This document shows, piece after piece, positions 1 through 8,348 of a DNA stretch of 64,000 nucleotides. The DNA lies in NCBI GenBank assembly GCA_943370285.1, contig CALRQJ020000011.1, positions 81,925 through 145,924 of the forward strand, read 5' to 3'. Every line of letters begins with the position of its first letter. Position 1 is the stretch's first letter. The notes beneath the pieces were generated by a model. The model saw nothing but the letters and a program-made list of their open reading frames with translations, was not told where the DNA came from and made no database searches. A program made the position numbers and the translations under genes. This DNA comes from CALRQJ02 sp943370285. GTDB taxonomy: Bacteria; Bacteroidota; Bacteroidia; Chitinophagales; Chitinophagaceae.

Positions 1-2
1 TT

Positions 3-674
3 AGTTACGATATTCCCTTTGAGGAATTGTTTTTTAATGTGGCAGCAGGTGTAGTCATTAACGGGCTGCATTTTTACCGGCCAGAACCAAAGGGATTGAT
101 ATTGTATTTTCATGGCAATACCCGCAGCATTAAGGGTTGGTCTAAATATGCCCGAGACTTTTACCGCTTTGATTATGATGTGGTATTGGTTGATTATCGT
201 GGCTTTGGCAAAAGTACCGGCAAACGCAGTGAAAAAGATATGTTGAGTGATATGCAGTTTGTGTATGATACACTCAAGCAAAAATATCCTGAGCATCATA
301 TTTTGGTATATGGCCGTAGCATGGGTAGCGGATTTGCTACTAAAATTGCCAGTGACAATACACCTCGCTATTTAATTTTGGATGCTCCCTACTATAGTTT
401 TTTAAAAGTAGTAGAACGTTTTTTACCTATACTGCCGGTAAAATATGTACTCCGGTTTCATTTAAGAACCGATAAATGGATAACAAGAGTAAACTGTCAT
501 ACCTACATTATTCATGGTACAAAAGATTGGTTAATTCCTATTCGACACAGCGAAAAATTACAACATATCAACCCACATAAAATAACATTAATTCGCATAC
601 ATGGGGGTGGGCATAATAACCTGCCTTCGTTTGATGAATACCATAATTTTATTCGTGATATTTTAAAATACTAG
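3..674 (+). CDS. alpha/beta hydrolase, 5'-truncated by window edge
   Basis: The reading frame is open from the first complete codon at base 3, and the residues before the first possible start (TTG at 27) already read like family sequence (YDIPFEELFF), so the true start lies upstream of the window. It belongs to the alpha/beta hydrolase family (serine aminopeptidase S33 / BEM46-like). The visible triad is the nucleophile elbow GRSMGSG (Ser codon 318-320), Asp in GTKDWLIP (codon 525-527) and His in GGGHNNL near the C-terminus. YFHGNTRS after the first strand supplies the oxyanion-hole HG. The substrate cannot be told from sequence; such proteins are usually esterases or acyl-peptide hydrolases. 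A paralogue follows 32 bases downstream, so this is a tandem duplication. Confidence 0.85.
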   Translation, partial: SYDIPFEELFFNVAAGVVINGLHFYRPEPKGLILYFHGNTRSIKGWSKYARDFYRFDYDVVLVDYRGFGKSTGKRSEKDMLSDMQFVYDTLKQKYPEHHILVYGRSMGSGFATKIASDNTPRYLILDAPYYSFLKVVERFLPILPVKYVLRFHLRTDKWITRVNCHTYIIHGTKDWLIPIRHSEKLQHINPHKITLIRIHGGGHNNLPSFDEYHNFIRDILKY

Positions 675-690
675 GCCATAAGCTTAAGAT

Positions 691-698
691 TATCTTTG
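691..698 (+). promoter_or_regulatory. Bacteroidota -7 promoter element (TATCTTTG)
   Basis: TATCTTTG matches the Bacteroidota consensus TAnnTTTG and lies 8 bases before the ATG at 707. Transcription would therefore start almost at the start codon. No clear -33 TTTG stands at the usual distance. Confidence 0.55.
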
Positions 699-706
699 CA
701 GTAACC

Positions 707-1522
707 ATGTCACCACTTTTATTCAAACGTTTGTTTCGGTACCTTAAATGGGCCATCGGCATTTACCTCTTCGTTGGTGTAATGCTCTATCTATTGCAAG
801 ATTATTTTTTGTTTCATCCTAAGACATTACCTGCCGATTATTCGTATAATTTTAATCAGCCGTATAAAGAGGTTAATCTCAATTACGACAGTAGTGTCAA
901 TATTAATATCATTCAGTTTACTACTACCAATAGTACACCCAAAGGCATTGTGTTATATTTTCATGGCAACCGAAAAAACATTGGTTGGTATGCCAAGTTT
1001 GCACCACGTTTTACGCAACAAGGGTATGAGGTTTGGATGATGGATTATCCCGGCTTTGGCAAAAGCACCGGTGATTTTACAGAACAAACTTTATATGATT
1101 GGGCATTACAAACCTACAAGTTAGCGAATGCAAAAATGAGTGCTGATAGCATCATCATCTATGGCAAATCTTTAGGCACCGGCGTTGCTGCACAATTGGC
1201 AAGCATTAAAAAATGTAAACGAGTACTATTAGAAACACCCTACTACAGTTTGCCTGATGTGGTAGCCGGCTATGCTCCTATTTATCCGCTTCAGCGGTTA
1301 ATCAAATATCAATTTCCGGTAAATCAATATCTACCGCTTATTCCTGAGCCCATTACTATTTTTCATGGTACCAATGATTGGGTGATTCATTATAGCCATG
1401 CTAAAAAACTTCGACCCTTACTAAAACCTACCGATGCATTTATTACCATCCAAGGTGGAGATCATAAAAACTTGAACGATTATAAACAAATGCAGCAGTA
1501 TATCGATTCTTTGTTGCGTTAA
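707..1522 (+). CDS. membrane-anchored alpha/beta hydrolase
   Basis: A 271-residue alpha/beta hydrolase paralogous to the preceding gene. Residues about 13-33 form one hydrophobic segment, probably an uncleaved N-terminal anchor, followed by the hydrolase domain outside the inner membrane. Motifs are VLYFHGN (oxyanion region), GKSLGTG with nucleophile Ser155, Asp in GTNDWVIHYSH and His in GGDHKNL. The family includes ABHD13/BEM46-like serine hydrolases; the natural substrate is unknown. A TAnnTTTG element 8 bases before the ATG fixes this start and suggests its own transcript. The upstream copy is probably expressed separately or from further upstream. Confidence 0.85.
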   Translation: MSPLLFKRLFRYLKWAIGIYLFVGVMLYLLQDYFLFHPKTLPADYSYNFNQPYKEVNLNYDSSVNINIIQFTTTNSTPKGIVLYFHGNRKNIGWYAKFAPRFTQQGYEVWMMDYPGFGKSTGDFTEQTLYDWALQTYKLANAKMSADSIIIYGKSLGTGVAAQLASIKKCKRVLLETPYYSLPDVVAGYAPIYPLQRLIKYQFPVNQYLPLIPEPITIFHGTNDWVIHYSHAKKLRPLLKPTDAFITIQGGDHKNLNDYKQMQQYIDSLLR

Positions 1523-1630
1523 AATGACACCAGTTTACGGCATTTAATAACATTGCATCGCTACAGGATTCAATGAATTGGTTGATTTTTTAGCTATCAA
1601 CAGCTCACCTGCACAAGGCTAACGCTCTAC

Positions 1631-1667
1631 TCCCCTTCAGGGGACGGGGGCAGGGCGGGGATTGGGG
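1631..1667. repeat. GC-rich hairpin followed by five G-runs (REP-like / G-quadruplex candidate)
   Basis: A perfect small hairpin TCCCC-TTCA-GGGGA (1631-1644) runs into G-runs at 1640-1643, 1646-1650, 1653-1655, 1657-1660 and 1664-1667, spaced by 1-3 bases. This stands out sharply in an AT-rich intergenic region between convergent genes. It resembles the short dispersed palindromic elements seen between genes in many Bacteroidota, and the plus strand could form a G-quadruplex. No second copy was found in this window. Confidence 0.5.
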
Positions 1668-1677
1668 CATCACAAAT

Positions 1678-1710
1678 AAAAAGGACCGCTTCTTTCGAAA
1701 CAGTCCTTTT
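1678..1710 (-). terminator. intrinsic terminator of the ATP synthase operon
   Basis: AAAAGGAC (1679-1686) pairs with GTCCTTTT (1703-1710) around a 16-base loop. On the minus strand the stem is followed by TTTTTATTTG. It lies 22 bases past the atpA stop and can also serve the convergent hydrolase transcript. Confidence 0.75.
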
Positions 1711-1731
1711 GGATATTCTATCAAATGAGTA

Positions 1732-3309
1732 TTATTTGTATTGAGCCATCAAACCTTTAGCTAAATCGGTCATTTTAGCAAGGCTGCCATCATTCAATTG
1801 GCCTTTCTTAAACTCGGCTAATACATCAGGCAATTTGTTTTCCATCTCAGTTAAGAAATGTTCTTCAAATGCTTTTACATTTTTCACCGCAACTTCACGT
1901 AGTAAACCTTGCGTACCTAAATAAATAATAGCTACTTGTTTTTCTACTGTGTAAGGTGAGTATTGTGCTTGCTTCAATATTTCTACGTTTCTGGCACCTT
2001 TGTCAATTACCGCTTTAGTAGCAGCATCCAAATCACCACCAAACTTAGAGAAGGCTTCTAACTCACGGTAAAGGGCTTGGTCTAGTTTAAGTGTACCAGC
2101 CACTTTTTTCATGGATTTGATTTGTGCATTACCACCCACACGGCTTACAGAAATACCAACGTTAATCGCAGGACGAATACCGGCATTAAACAAGTTACCT
2201 TCTAAGAAAATCTGACCATCGGTAATGGAGATTACGTTAGTTGGAATGTAAGCAGATACGTCACCAGCTTGGGTTTCGATGATTGGCAAAGCGGTTAAGC
2301 TACCACCACCTTTTACCAAATGTCTGATAGACTCTGGTAAATCGTTCATATTCTTGGCTACATCATCATTTGCAATAACTTTTGCAGCTCTTTCTAACAA
2401 ACGACTGTGTAGGTAGAATACGTCACCCGGATATGCCTCACGGCCTGGTGGACGACGTAACAATAAAGATACCTCACGGTAAGCCACGGCTTGTTTAGAC
2501 AAATCGTCGAAAATGATTAATGCAGGACGACCTGTATCACGGAAGAACTCTCCAATAGCAGCACCGGCAAATGGTGCATAGAACTGCTGTGGAGCAGGGT
2601 CAGAGGCAGAAGCAGCAACAATGGTTGTATAAGCCATAGCACCATTGTCTTCCAGTGTTTTCATCACACCGGCTACGGTACTTGCTTTTTGACCAATGGC
2701 CACATATATACAATATACAGGCTGACCTGCATCGTAAAATTCTTTTTGGTTGATGATGGTGTCTACGCAAATGGCAGTTTTACCTGTCTGACGGTCACCG
2801 ATGACCAATTCGCGCTGACCACGACCAATAGGAATCATCGCATCAATCGCTTTGATACCGGTTTGTAATGGTTCTTTTACCGGCTCACGGAAGATTACAC
2901 CCGGTGCTTTACGCTCCAAAGGCATTTCATACAATTCTCCTTTAATAGGACCTTTACCATCAATGGCTTCACCTAAAGTGTTAATTACACGACCCACCAT
3001 ACCATCACCTACTTTAATAGAGGCAATTTGTCCGGTACGTTTTACTTTAGCACCTTCTTTAATGCTACCACTTTCGCCCATCAATACCACACCCACATTA
3101 TCTTCTTCAAGGTTCAATGCAATAGCACGGGTACCGTTTTCAAATTCCACTAACTCACCGGCTCTAACACCGTTCAGTCCGTACACACGGGCAATACCAT
3201 CACCCACTTGCAATACGGTACCTACTTCTTCCAAATCGGCACCTGGATTGAAGTTGCCTAACTGCTGACGCAGTATGGCCGAAATCTCATCTGGTTTAAT
3301 ATCTACCAT
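1732..3309 (-). CDS. atpA: F-type ATP synthase subunit alpha
   Basis: A 525-residue alpha subunit of F1, full length for the family. It carries the non-catalytic nucleotide-binding P-loop GDRQTGKTAI and the conserved segment PAINVGISVSRVGGNAQ that contains the arginine finger. The N-terminus (MVDIKPDEISAILRQQL) is the standard delta-binding helix. It is the last gene of the atpB-E-F-H-A cluster and ends just before a terminator. The gamma subunit gene usually found next (atpG) is absent here, so gamma must be encoded elsewhere. It acts at the cytoplasmic face of the inner membrane in the alpha3beta3 hexamer. Confidence 0.97.
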   Translation of the reverse strand: MVDIKPDEISAILRQQLGNFNPGADLEEVGTVLQVGDGIARVYGLNGVRAGELVEFENGTRAIALNLEEDNVGVVLMGESGSIKEGAKVKRTGQIASIKVGDGMVGRVINTLGEAIDGKGPIKGELYEMPLERKAPGVIFREPVKEPLQTGIKAIDAMIPIGRGQRELVIGDRQTGKTAICVDTIINQKEFYDAGQPVYCIYVAIGQKASTVAGVMKTLEDNGAMAYTTIVAASASDPAPQQFYAPFAGAAIGEFFRDTGRPALIIFDDLSKQAVAYREVSLLLRRPPGREAYPGDVFYLHSRLLERAAKVIANDDVAKNMNDLPESIRHLVKGGGSLTALPIIETQAGDVSAYIPTNVISITDGQIFLEGNLFNAGIRPAINVGISVSRVGGNAQIKSMKKVAGTLKLDQALYRELEAFSKFGGDLDAATKAVIDKGARNVEILKQAQYSPYTVEKQVAIIYLGTQGLLREVAVKNVKAFEEHFLTEMENKLPDVLAEFKKGQLNDGSLAKMTDLAKGLMAQYK

Positions 3310-3384
3310 AAATTAACCGTTTAACGTTTTTAGGTTTTATGTTTTGTACTTACGCAAGTACAGCTTCTAAACTATGATTGTTAC

Positions 3385-3948
3385 TTAACGCATTTGCATG
3401 ACGTAAGTATTCTGGTTGAATTGCTTTTTGATGTCGGCTAAATCACGGGCAATGCTGGCATCTAACAAGTTATTGTTAAACTCCAATACAAAACCACCAA
3501 TTAAACTTTCATCTGTTTTTGTTTCCAATTCAATTTTGCCTAAACCTGCTTCATTGTTCAATTTAGCAGTTAGGGTATTTTTAATGTCATCAGAAATTTC
3601 AACCGCAGTGGTTAATCTTACCTGATGAATGCCTTTGATTTTATTGTATTGCTCAACTACAGCATTTACAATTTCGGGCAAGCCACTTTCTCTGCCTTTA
3701 GTAACTACTAATTTGTTGAAAGAAGCAGTGAGTGCACTCACTTTGTTTTCGGTTACCGCAACCAATACCGATGCTTTTTTATCGGGTGTAACGATTGGGC
3801 TACGCAATAGATTTACAAAATCACGACTCACCTTAAACAGTTGCTGCATGTATTTCATATCGGCATACACCGTTTCTAGCTGTCCTGTTTCAACGGCTAT
3901 ATCGATGATGCTTTTGGCGTATCTGTATGCTAAACGTGGATTAGGCAT
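3385..3948 (-). CDS. atpH: F-type ATP synthase subunit delta
   Basis: A 187-residue delta (OSCP-type) subunit that joins the b-subunit stalk to the alpha N-termini. It opens with the typical helical domain (NPRLAYRYAKSIIDIAVETG) and ends with the family C-terminal signature ESLIGGFVLEFNNNLLDASI followed by a basic helix. It lies between atpF (54 bases upstream) and atpA (75 bases downstream) on the same strand, as in other Bacteroidota. Antisense open frames over it are coding shadows. Confidence 0.95.
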   Translation of the reverse strand: MPNPRLAYRYAKSIIDIAVETGQLETVYADMKYMQQLFKVSRDFVNLLRSPIVTPDKKASVLVAVTENKVSALTASFNKLVVTKGRESGLPEIVNAVVEQYNKIKGIHQVRLTTAVEISDDIKNTLTAKLNNEAGLGKIELETKTDESLIGGFVLEFNNNLLDASIARDLADIKKQFNQNTYVMQMR

Positions 3949-4002
3949 GTTGTATAATACAATGTGCCGATGATTACTGCAAGCAGTTCATCGACTAATT
4001 TG

Positions 4003-4497
4003 CTAATTTAATTTTACTCCTTCGGCCAATGACTTGATATAAGATTCTTGTTCGTTCTTATTGCTTAACTCTCTTCTTAAAATCTTCTCACTCACTTCAA
4101 TGACTAAAGCACCCACTTGATTTTTAACATCAGTTAGTGCTGCATTTTTTTGCTGTAAAATGGCAGATTGTGCATCCGCAACAATACGATCGTATTCAGA
4201 TTTTGCTTTTTCTTTAGCTTCAGCTACCATTTTATCGGCAGTTTCTTTGGCTTCCTTAATCATCAAGCCTCTTTCTTCTCTGGCTTTGGCCAATAATGCT
4301 TCATTTTCACTCTTCAACTCATTCATTTCTTTCTTCATCTTCTCGGCAGAAGCGATAGCAGTAGCAATGCCTTCTTCCCGCTCTTTCAAGCCTTTGATGA
4401 TGGCAGGCCAAGCATATTTGGCCAAGATAAAAAATACCACGATGAACGCTAAAAACGTCCAGATTAAGAGGCCAAAACTGGGATTCAACAAATCCAT
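4003..4497 (-). CDS. atpF: F-type ATP synthase subunit b
   Basis: A 164-residue stator subunit. One transmembrane helix lies near residues 8-28 (LLIWTFLAFIVVFFILAKYAWP). A long charged coiled coil follows, rich in Lys, Glu and Ala (GLKEREEGIATAIASAEKMK), and forms the peripheral stalk. The length and the single-TM-plus-coil layout are standard. Only one b-type gene is present, so the stalk is probably a homodimer. It is cotranscribed with its neighbours. Confidence 0.95.
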   Translation of the reverse strand: MDLLNPSFGLLIWTFLAFIVVFFILAKYAWPAIIKGLKEREEGIATAIASAEKMKKEMNELKSENEALLAKAREERGLMIKEAKETADKMVAEAKEKAKSEYDRIVADAQSAILQQKNAALTDVKNQVGALVIEVSEKILRRELSNKNEQESYIKSLAEGVKLN

Positions 4498-4612
4498 AGT
4501 GCTAAGGTTTTAAAGTTCTTATGTTGTGCTGTAAAACAGCTTGAAATGTTGTTTGAAATAACTGCATTCATTGCCCTGTGCGCCGAATGCAGTTAAAAGT
4601 TTGTTGCAGGTA

Positions 4613-4855
4613 TTACAATACCATTGCAAGGAAGCCCACGATGATGGCAAACAATGCAGCACCTTCTACAAGGGCAGCAGCCAAGATCATGTTAGCACGG
4701 ATGTCGTTCATAGCTTCTGGCTGACGGGCAATGCTTTCTACAGCACCCTTACCAATCTGACCGATACCAATACCGGCACCGATAGCAGCTAATCCTGCAC
4801 CAATCGCACCACCTGCATTTGCAGTAGCTTCTAACATAATTGCACTTAAACTCAT
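4613..4855 (-). CDS. atpE: F-type ATP synthase subunit c
   Basis: An 80-residue proteolipid with two transmembrane helices and the polar loop ARQPEAMNDI. The ion-binding carboxylate is Glu64 in LVEGAALF. The Ser/Thr ligands that follow this Glu in sodium-dependent rotors are replaced by Gly-Ala, although Gln33 is present, so a proton-coupled ring is the more likely reading. The frame stays open upstream to 4927, but the extra residues are basic and unlike the family. The start MSLSAIML at 4855 gives the usual length and leaves a 37-base gap after atpB. Confidence 0.96.
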   Translation of the reverse strand: MSLSAIMLEATANAGGAIGAGLAAIGAGIGIGQIGKGAVESIARQPEAMNDIRANMILAAALVEGAALFAIIVGFLAMVL

Positions 4856-4892
4856 GATTGTGTGTTTATAATTAAAAATAAAAAACCGTTGT

Positions 4893-6080
4893 TTAGTGGT
4901 GTGCTTCTTCGTGATGTTCGCCTTCAAAAGCCTGACCGATGAATACAGCAGTAAGGTTGGTGAAGATGAATGCCTGTAAGAAAGCTACCAATACTTCAAT
5001 CATATAAATGAACACCGTAAAACCAAGGGCTATAGGAGATGTTCCGTAACCTACGGCAGCATTCATTTGACCGAATATGAAAATCAATGAAATTAAACAG
5101 ATGATAATAATGTGACCCGCCACCATATTGGCGAAAAGACGTATAATCAAGGCGAAAGGCTTAATAAATACGCTTAAAAATTCTACCGGTACCAAAATGA
5201 ATTTTACACCCAATGGCACTCCCGGAGGATTGAAAATATGACCCCAATAATGACTGTTACTACTAAACAAAATAACTACGAAAGAAATAACACCCAATAC
5301 CGCAGTAAAAGCAATATTACCCGTTACGTTAGCCGTACCCGGAATCAACCCAATAACGTTGTTGATTAAAATAAAGAAGAACACCGTTAGGAGGTAAGGC
5401 AGATACTTCTCGTATTTATGACCCAAGTTTGGCTTGGCTACTTCATCTCTAACAAAAGTAATAACCGGCTCCATTAGGTTTTGTTTGCCTTTAGGGGCAG
5501 ATGTAACACCCAATCCTTTTTTGTAAGATTTAGCGATAGATAACATCAACCATGTTAGAATAAACAAAGCAATCAGCATTTGCACCACGTTACGAGTTAG
5601 CGATAGATCTAACACCTTAACGCTGCTCAACCATTTGTCGTTTTGGTCAACGGCAATGATTTTACCTACACTCAACATTTCTTTTTTTATATCTACACCT
5701 GCTGCAGTTAATTGGTGTAAAAAATGTTCATCTAACATGCGGAAACCCTCATGTGCGGTATGTCCGTGATGGAATTTAGAAGACATAAACACTTTGAAAC
5801 CACCTTCTTTGGTGTACAAAATGATGGGTAAAGGAATAGAAACGGGGTGAATTTCACCGTCTTTGCCCTTAATGTCTAAAAAGTGGAACTCATGCCCATC
5901 GAGGATGTGGCCAAAAATGACTTCCGAAGCATTAAAGCCCTCTTTTTTCTTGGTTTCAGCATGTTGAGCGGTATCAGCACCACCTTCGTGATGCTCTTCG
6001 GCCAGCAATACATTTGAAAAAAGTATAGAAAATAGGCTGAAAGCCCCAACCAGAATAGATTTCACACGTCTTAAAGCCAT
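4893..6080 (-). CDS. atpB: F-type ATP synthase subunit a, with signal peptide and long periplasmic N-terminus
   Basis: A 395-residue a subunit, much longer than the 240-290 residues common elsewhere. It begins with a cleavable signal peptide (to about residue 27, ending VLLA), then about 130 residues of His/Glu-rich and mixed sequence predicted to be periplasmic. The usual membrane part follows, with the stator arginine Arg314 in IIRLFANMVAGH. The C-terminus is again His-rich (EGEHHEEAHH). The N-terminal extension is typical of Bacteroidota. It is the first gene of the operon and has a -7 element 20-28 bases upstream; no atpI precedes it. Confidence 0.95.
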   Translation of the reverse strand: MALRRVKSILVGAFSLFSILFSNVLLAEEHHEGGADTAQHAETKKKEGFNASEVIFGHILDGHEFHFLDIKGKDGEIHPVSIPLPIILYTKEGGFKVFMSSKFHHGHTAHEGFRMLDEHFLHQLTAAGVDIKKEMLSVGKIIAVDQNDKWLSSVKVLDLSLTRNVVQMLIALFILTWLMLSIAKSYKKGLGVTSAPKGKQNLMEPVITFVRDEVAKPNLGHKYEKYLPYLLTVFFFILINNVIGLIPGTANVTGNIAFTAVLGVISFVVILFSSNSHYWGHIFNPPGVPLGVKFILVPVEFLSVFIKPFALIIRLFANMVAGHIIIICLISLIFIFGQMNAAVGYGTSPIALGFTVFIYMIEVLVAFLQAFIFTNLTAVFIGQAFEGEHHEEAHH

Positions 6081-6100
6081 ACCTGTCTCTAAATTTGCCG

Positions 6101-6108
6101 CAAAGATA
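6101..6108 (-). promoter_or_regulatory. -7 promoter element of the ATP synthase operon (TATCTTTG)
   Basis: On the minus strand TATCTTTG matches TAnnTTTG and ends 20 bases before the atpB ATG. A TTTG stands 15 bases further upstream, slightly closer than the usual -33 spacing. Confidence 0.6.
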
Positions 6109-6167
6109 GGGGGATGAGCGGGACAAATGAAAAATGGCTACTTAAAAAATAAAAATGATTGTGGGTA

Positions 6168-6459
6168 TTATAGCCCTTCACTTTCTCGTAAGGCTTTGAT
6201 TTTTTCTAGGTAAATAACCTCTAGTTGATCTTTGGGTCTGTTAACGGTTATTTATTGGCGATGAAATGGTTGATGCGTAACCTTTGCTTTCTTCAACATA
6301 AAACCAAGCTTTATAAGTTTTGGCATAGTGAAAATCTTTCCTCTGGTGTTCTTTTCAATGCAGCCCTCAAAAAATCCATTTCGGCTTTTTCCTAGCCGGC
6401 ATTGGGGTTGTTGAGTAAGTATTCAGGAAGGGTTCATCGGGATTGAACGTTTGCATCAT
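6168..6459 (-). pseudogene. decayed small gene(s) downstream of the ABC exporter
   Basis: No intact gene fits this stretch, but protein-like pieces appear in different minus-strand frames. A 30-codon frame (6367-6459) begins with an ATG overlapping the exporter stop (TAATG). A second frame reads YLLNNPNAG, a TAG stop, then EKAEMDFLRAALKRTPEERF. A third reads KLIKLGFMLKKAKVTHQPF and stops. A fourth gives RPKDQLEVIYLEKIKALRES and ends with TAA at 6168-6170. This is what frameshifts and stops in one or two former genes would leave. The last piece resembles the tail of nucleotidyltransferase-type proteins, but that identity is a guess. It fills most of the otherwise gene-free gap 6081-6458. Confidence 0.55.
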
Positions 6460-8279
6460 TAACTATGTACAGCTTGTTTTTCGAACTGCATATGATGCAA
6501 TTTACTGTAAAATCCGCCTAATTGCAATAGTTCATCGTGGGTACCGGTTTCTTTAATTTCACCTTTATCCAACACAATAATGGTATTGGCTTTGCGAATA
6601 GTGGATAACCGATGTGCAATAATGATAGATGTACGGCCAGCAATTAAAGTATCAATCGCATGCTGAATCAGCATTTCACTTTCTGTATCTATCGATGAAG
6701 TGGCTTCGTCTAAAATCAAAATGGATGGGTTGTACAACAAAGCCCTAATAAAGGAAATCAACTGGCGCTGACCCATACTTAAGGTATTACCCCGTTCCAT
6801 CACATTAAAATCGTATCCGCCCGGTAATTGCATGATAAAATCATGAACACCAATCATTTTGGCGGCTTCTTCAACCTGTGTTTTAGTTACTGCCGGATTA
6901 CGCAATGTAATATTATCCATAATAGAGCCGGAGAACAGAAAAACATCTTGCAACACCACACCAATATGACTTCTTAAATCTGCCACGCTATATTGGTCAA
7001 TATTTTTTCCATCTACCAAAATCTGTCCTTGTTGAATAGGGTACAATCTATTGATGAGGCTAATGATGGATGTTTTGCCACTGCCGGTATGCCCAACTAA
7101 AGCAATTGTTTCTCCGGCCTTAGCCGAAAAATTAATATTCTTCAACACAAAATTGTCATCATTATAAGCAAACCAAACCTTGTCAAACACTAAATCTCCC
7201 TTGATGGTAGTTGGTTGAACAATTTGCTTGGTTTCTGCCGCCGAAGGATCGTTTTCGGGATTGTCCATTACTTTAAACACTCTTTCTGCAGCTATCATAC
7301 CCATTTGTAGTACGTTAAACTTATCGGCGATAACCCTTAACGGTCGAAACAATTGGTTGATGAATAAAATAAAGGCGATGAGTAAACCGGGCTGCAACTG
7401 TTTTTGGGCTACCCACCACACTAACAATCCAATGCTGATGGCTAAGACCACTTCTACCACCGGAAAAAATATGGAATAGGCAAAAATGGCAGCAATATTG
7501 GCGTTGCGATGTTCTTTATTGATATGCTTAAACTTCTTGAATTCTCTTTCCTCTGCCGCAAATGCTTGTACAATGTGCATACCAGTAATATGTTCTTGTA
7601 CAAATGCATTTAAACTAGCCACCGCATTGCGTACTTTAATAAAACTAACATTCACACTTTCTTTGAAGTAGTAAGTAGCAATGATGAGCACCGGAAATGG
7701 AATTAAAGCAATTAATGTAAGCCGCCAATCTATCCAAAACATTGTAGCCAAAGTGATGATGATGGATAATAAGTCGGCTAGAATAGGAATCAATCCATCC
7801 GAAAAAATTTCGTTGATGCTTTCAATATCATTAATGGTACGAGTAGTGAGTGTACCAATAGGTGTTTTATCGAATTGCGATAAGTTGAGGTGCAGTACTT
7901 TTTTGTACACCGCCATACGCATATCTCTCACCACACTTTGACCTAACAATGCAGTGATAAACGTAAAACTGAAACGAACTGCTGTTTCAATAAAAATAAA
8001 AAAGACTTGAAAAACAGTGACTGCGATAATGAACTTTACCGCATCATTTAAATCTGTTTTGTACAGAAAAAATGCTAACCAATCGGGAACATCAACTGCT
8101 TTGCCAGTGGCCTTATTCACAGTTAACTGAATAAGCAAAGGCCTCACCGGTGAAAAAAAAGCTAAGGTGATAGCCAACAAAACGCTTCCAATAAATTGAA
8201 AGCGATATGGTTTTACAAATTGAAAAACCCTATTCAAGAGCGAAAAATCGAATACTTTTTTATTGGCCTCTTTCGACAT
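6459..8279 (-). CDS. ABC exporter, MsbA/multidrug type (fused TMD-NBD half transporter)
   Basis: A 606-residue half transporter: six transmembrane helices (about residues 20-320) fused to a nucleotide-binding domain. The NBD shows Walker A GHTGSGKTS, the signature LSMGQRQL, Walker B ILILDEATSSID and the switch His in IIAHRLSTIR. It would work as a homodimer in the inner membrane, exporting lipids or drugs. The start is placed at ATG 8279 rather than the upstream TTG (8288), because a TACTTTTG promoter element covers 8286-8293. Its stop overlaps the ATG of a 30-codon relic of the pseudogene downstream. It could be MsbA itself, but without lipid A genes nearby the substrate stays open. Confidence 0.9.
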   Translation of the reverse strand: MSKEANKKVFDFSLLNRVFQFVKPYRFQFIGSVLLAITLAFFSPVRPLLIQLTVNKATGKAVDVPDWLAFFLYKTDLNDAVKFIIAVTVFQVFFIFIETAVRFSFTFITALLGQSVVRDMRMAVYKKVLHLNLSQFDKTPIGTLTTRTINDIESINEIFSDGLIPILADLLSIIITLATMFWIDWRLTLIALIPFPVLIIATYYFKESVNVSFIKVRNAVASLNAFVQEHITGMHIVQAFAAEEREFKKFKHINKEHRNANIAAIFAYSIFFPVVEVVLAISIGLLVWWVAQKQLQPGLLIAFILFINQLFRPLRVIADKFNVLQMGMIAAERVFKVMDNPENDPSAAETKQIVQPTTIKGDLVFDKVWFAYNDDNFVLKNINFSAKAGETIALVGHTGSGKTSIISLINRLYPIQQGQILVDGKNIDQYSVADLRSHIGVVLQDVFLFSGSIMDNITLRNPAVTKTQVEEAAKMIGVHDFIMQLPGGYDFNVMERGNTLSMGQRQLISFIRALLYNPSILILDEATSSIDTESEMLIQHAIDTLIAGRTSIIIAHRLSTIRKANTIIVLDKGEIKETGTHDELLQLGGFYSKLHHMQFEKQAVHS

Positions 8280-8285
8280 AGGCAG

Positions 8286-8293
8286 CAAAAGTA
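8286..8293 (-). promoter_or_regulatory. -7 promoter element of the ABC exporter (TACTTTTG)
   Basis: On the minus strand TACTTTTG fits TAnnTTTG and ends 6 bases before the ATG at 8279. This implies a nearly leaderless mRNA and rules against the TTG start inside the element. Confidence 0.5.
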
Positions 8294-8348
8294 AGGGTAA
8301 TGCGACTATTGCTTAGGGCTGTTGCATACCGCTTGTAATTTTCTACAA

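Noticed and set aside
2852..3268. 138-codon open frame antisense to atpA
   Set aside because: It lies wholly within the atpA coding region on the other strand, has no family resemblance and reflects the codon bias of atpA.
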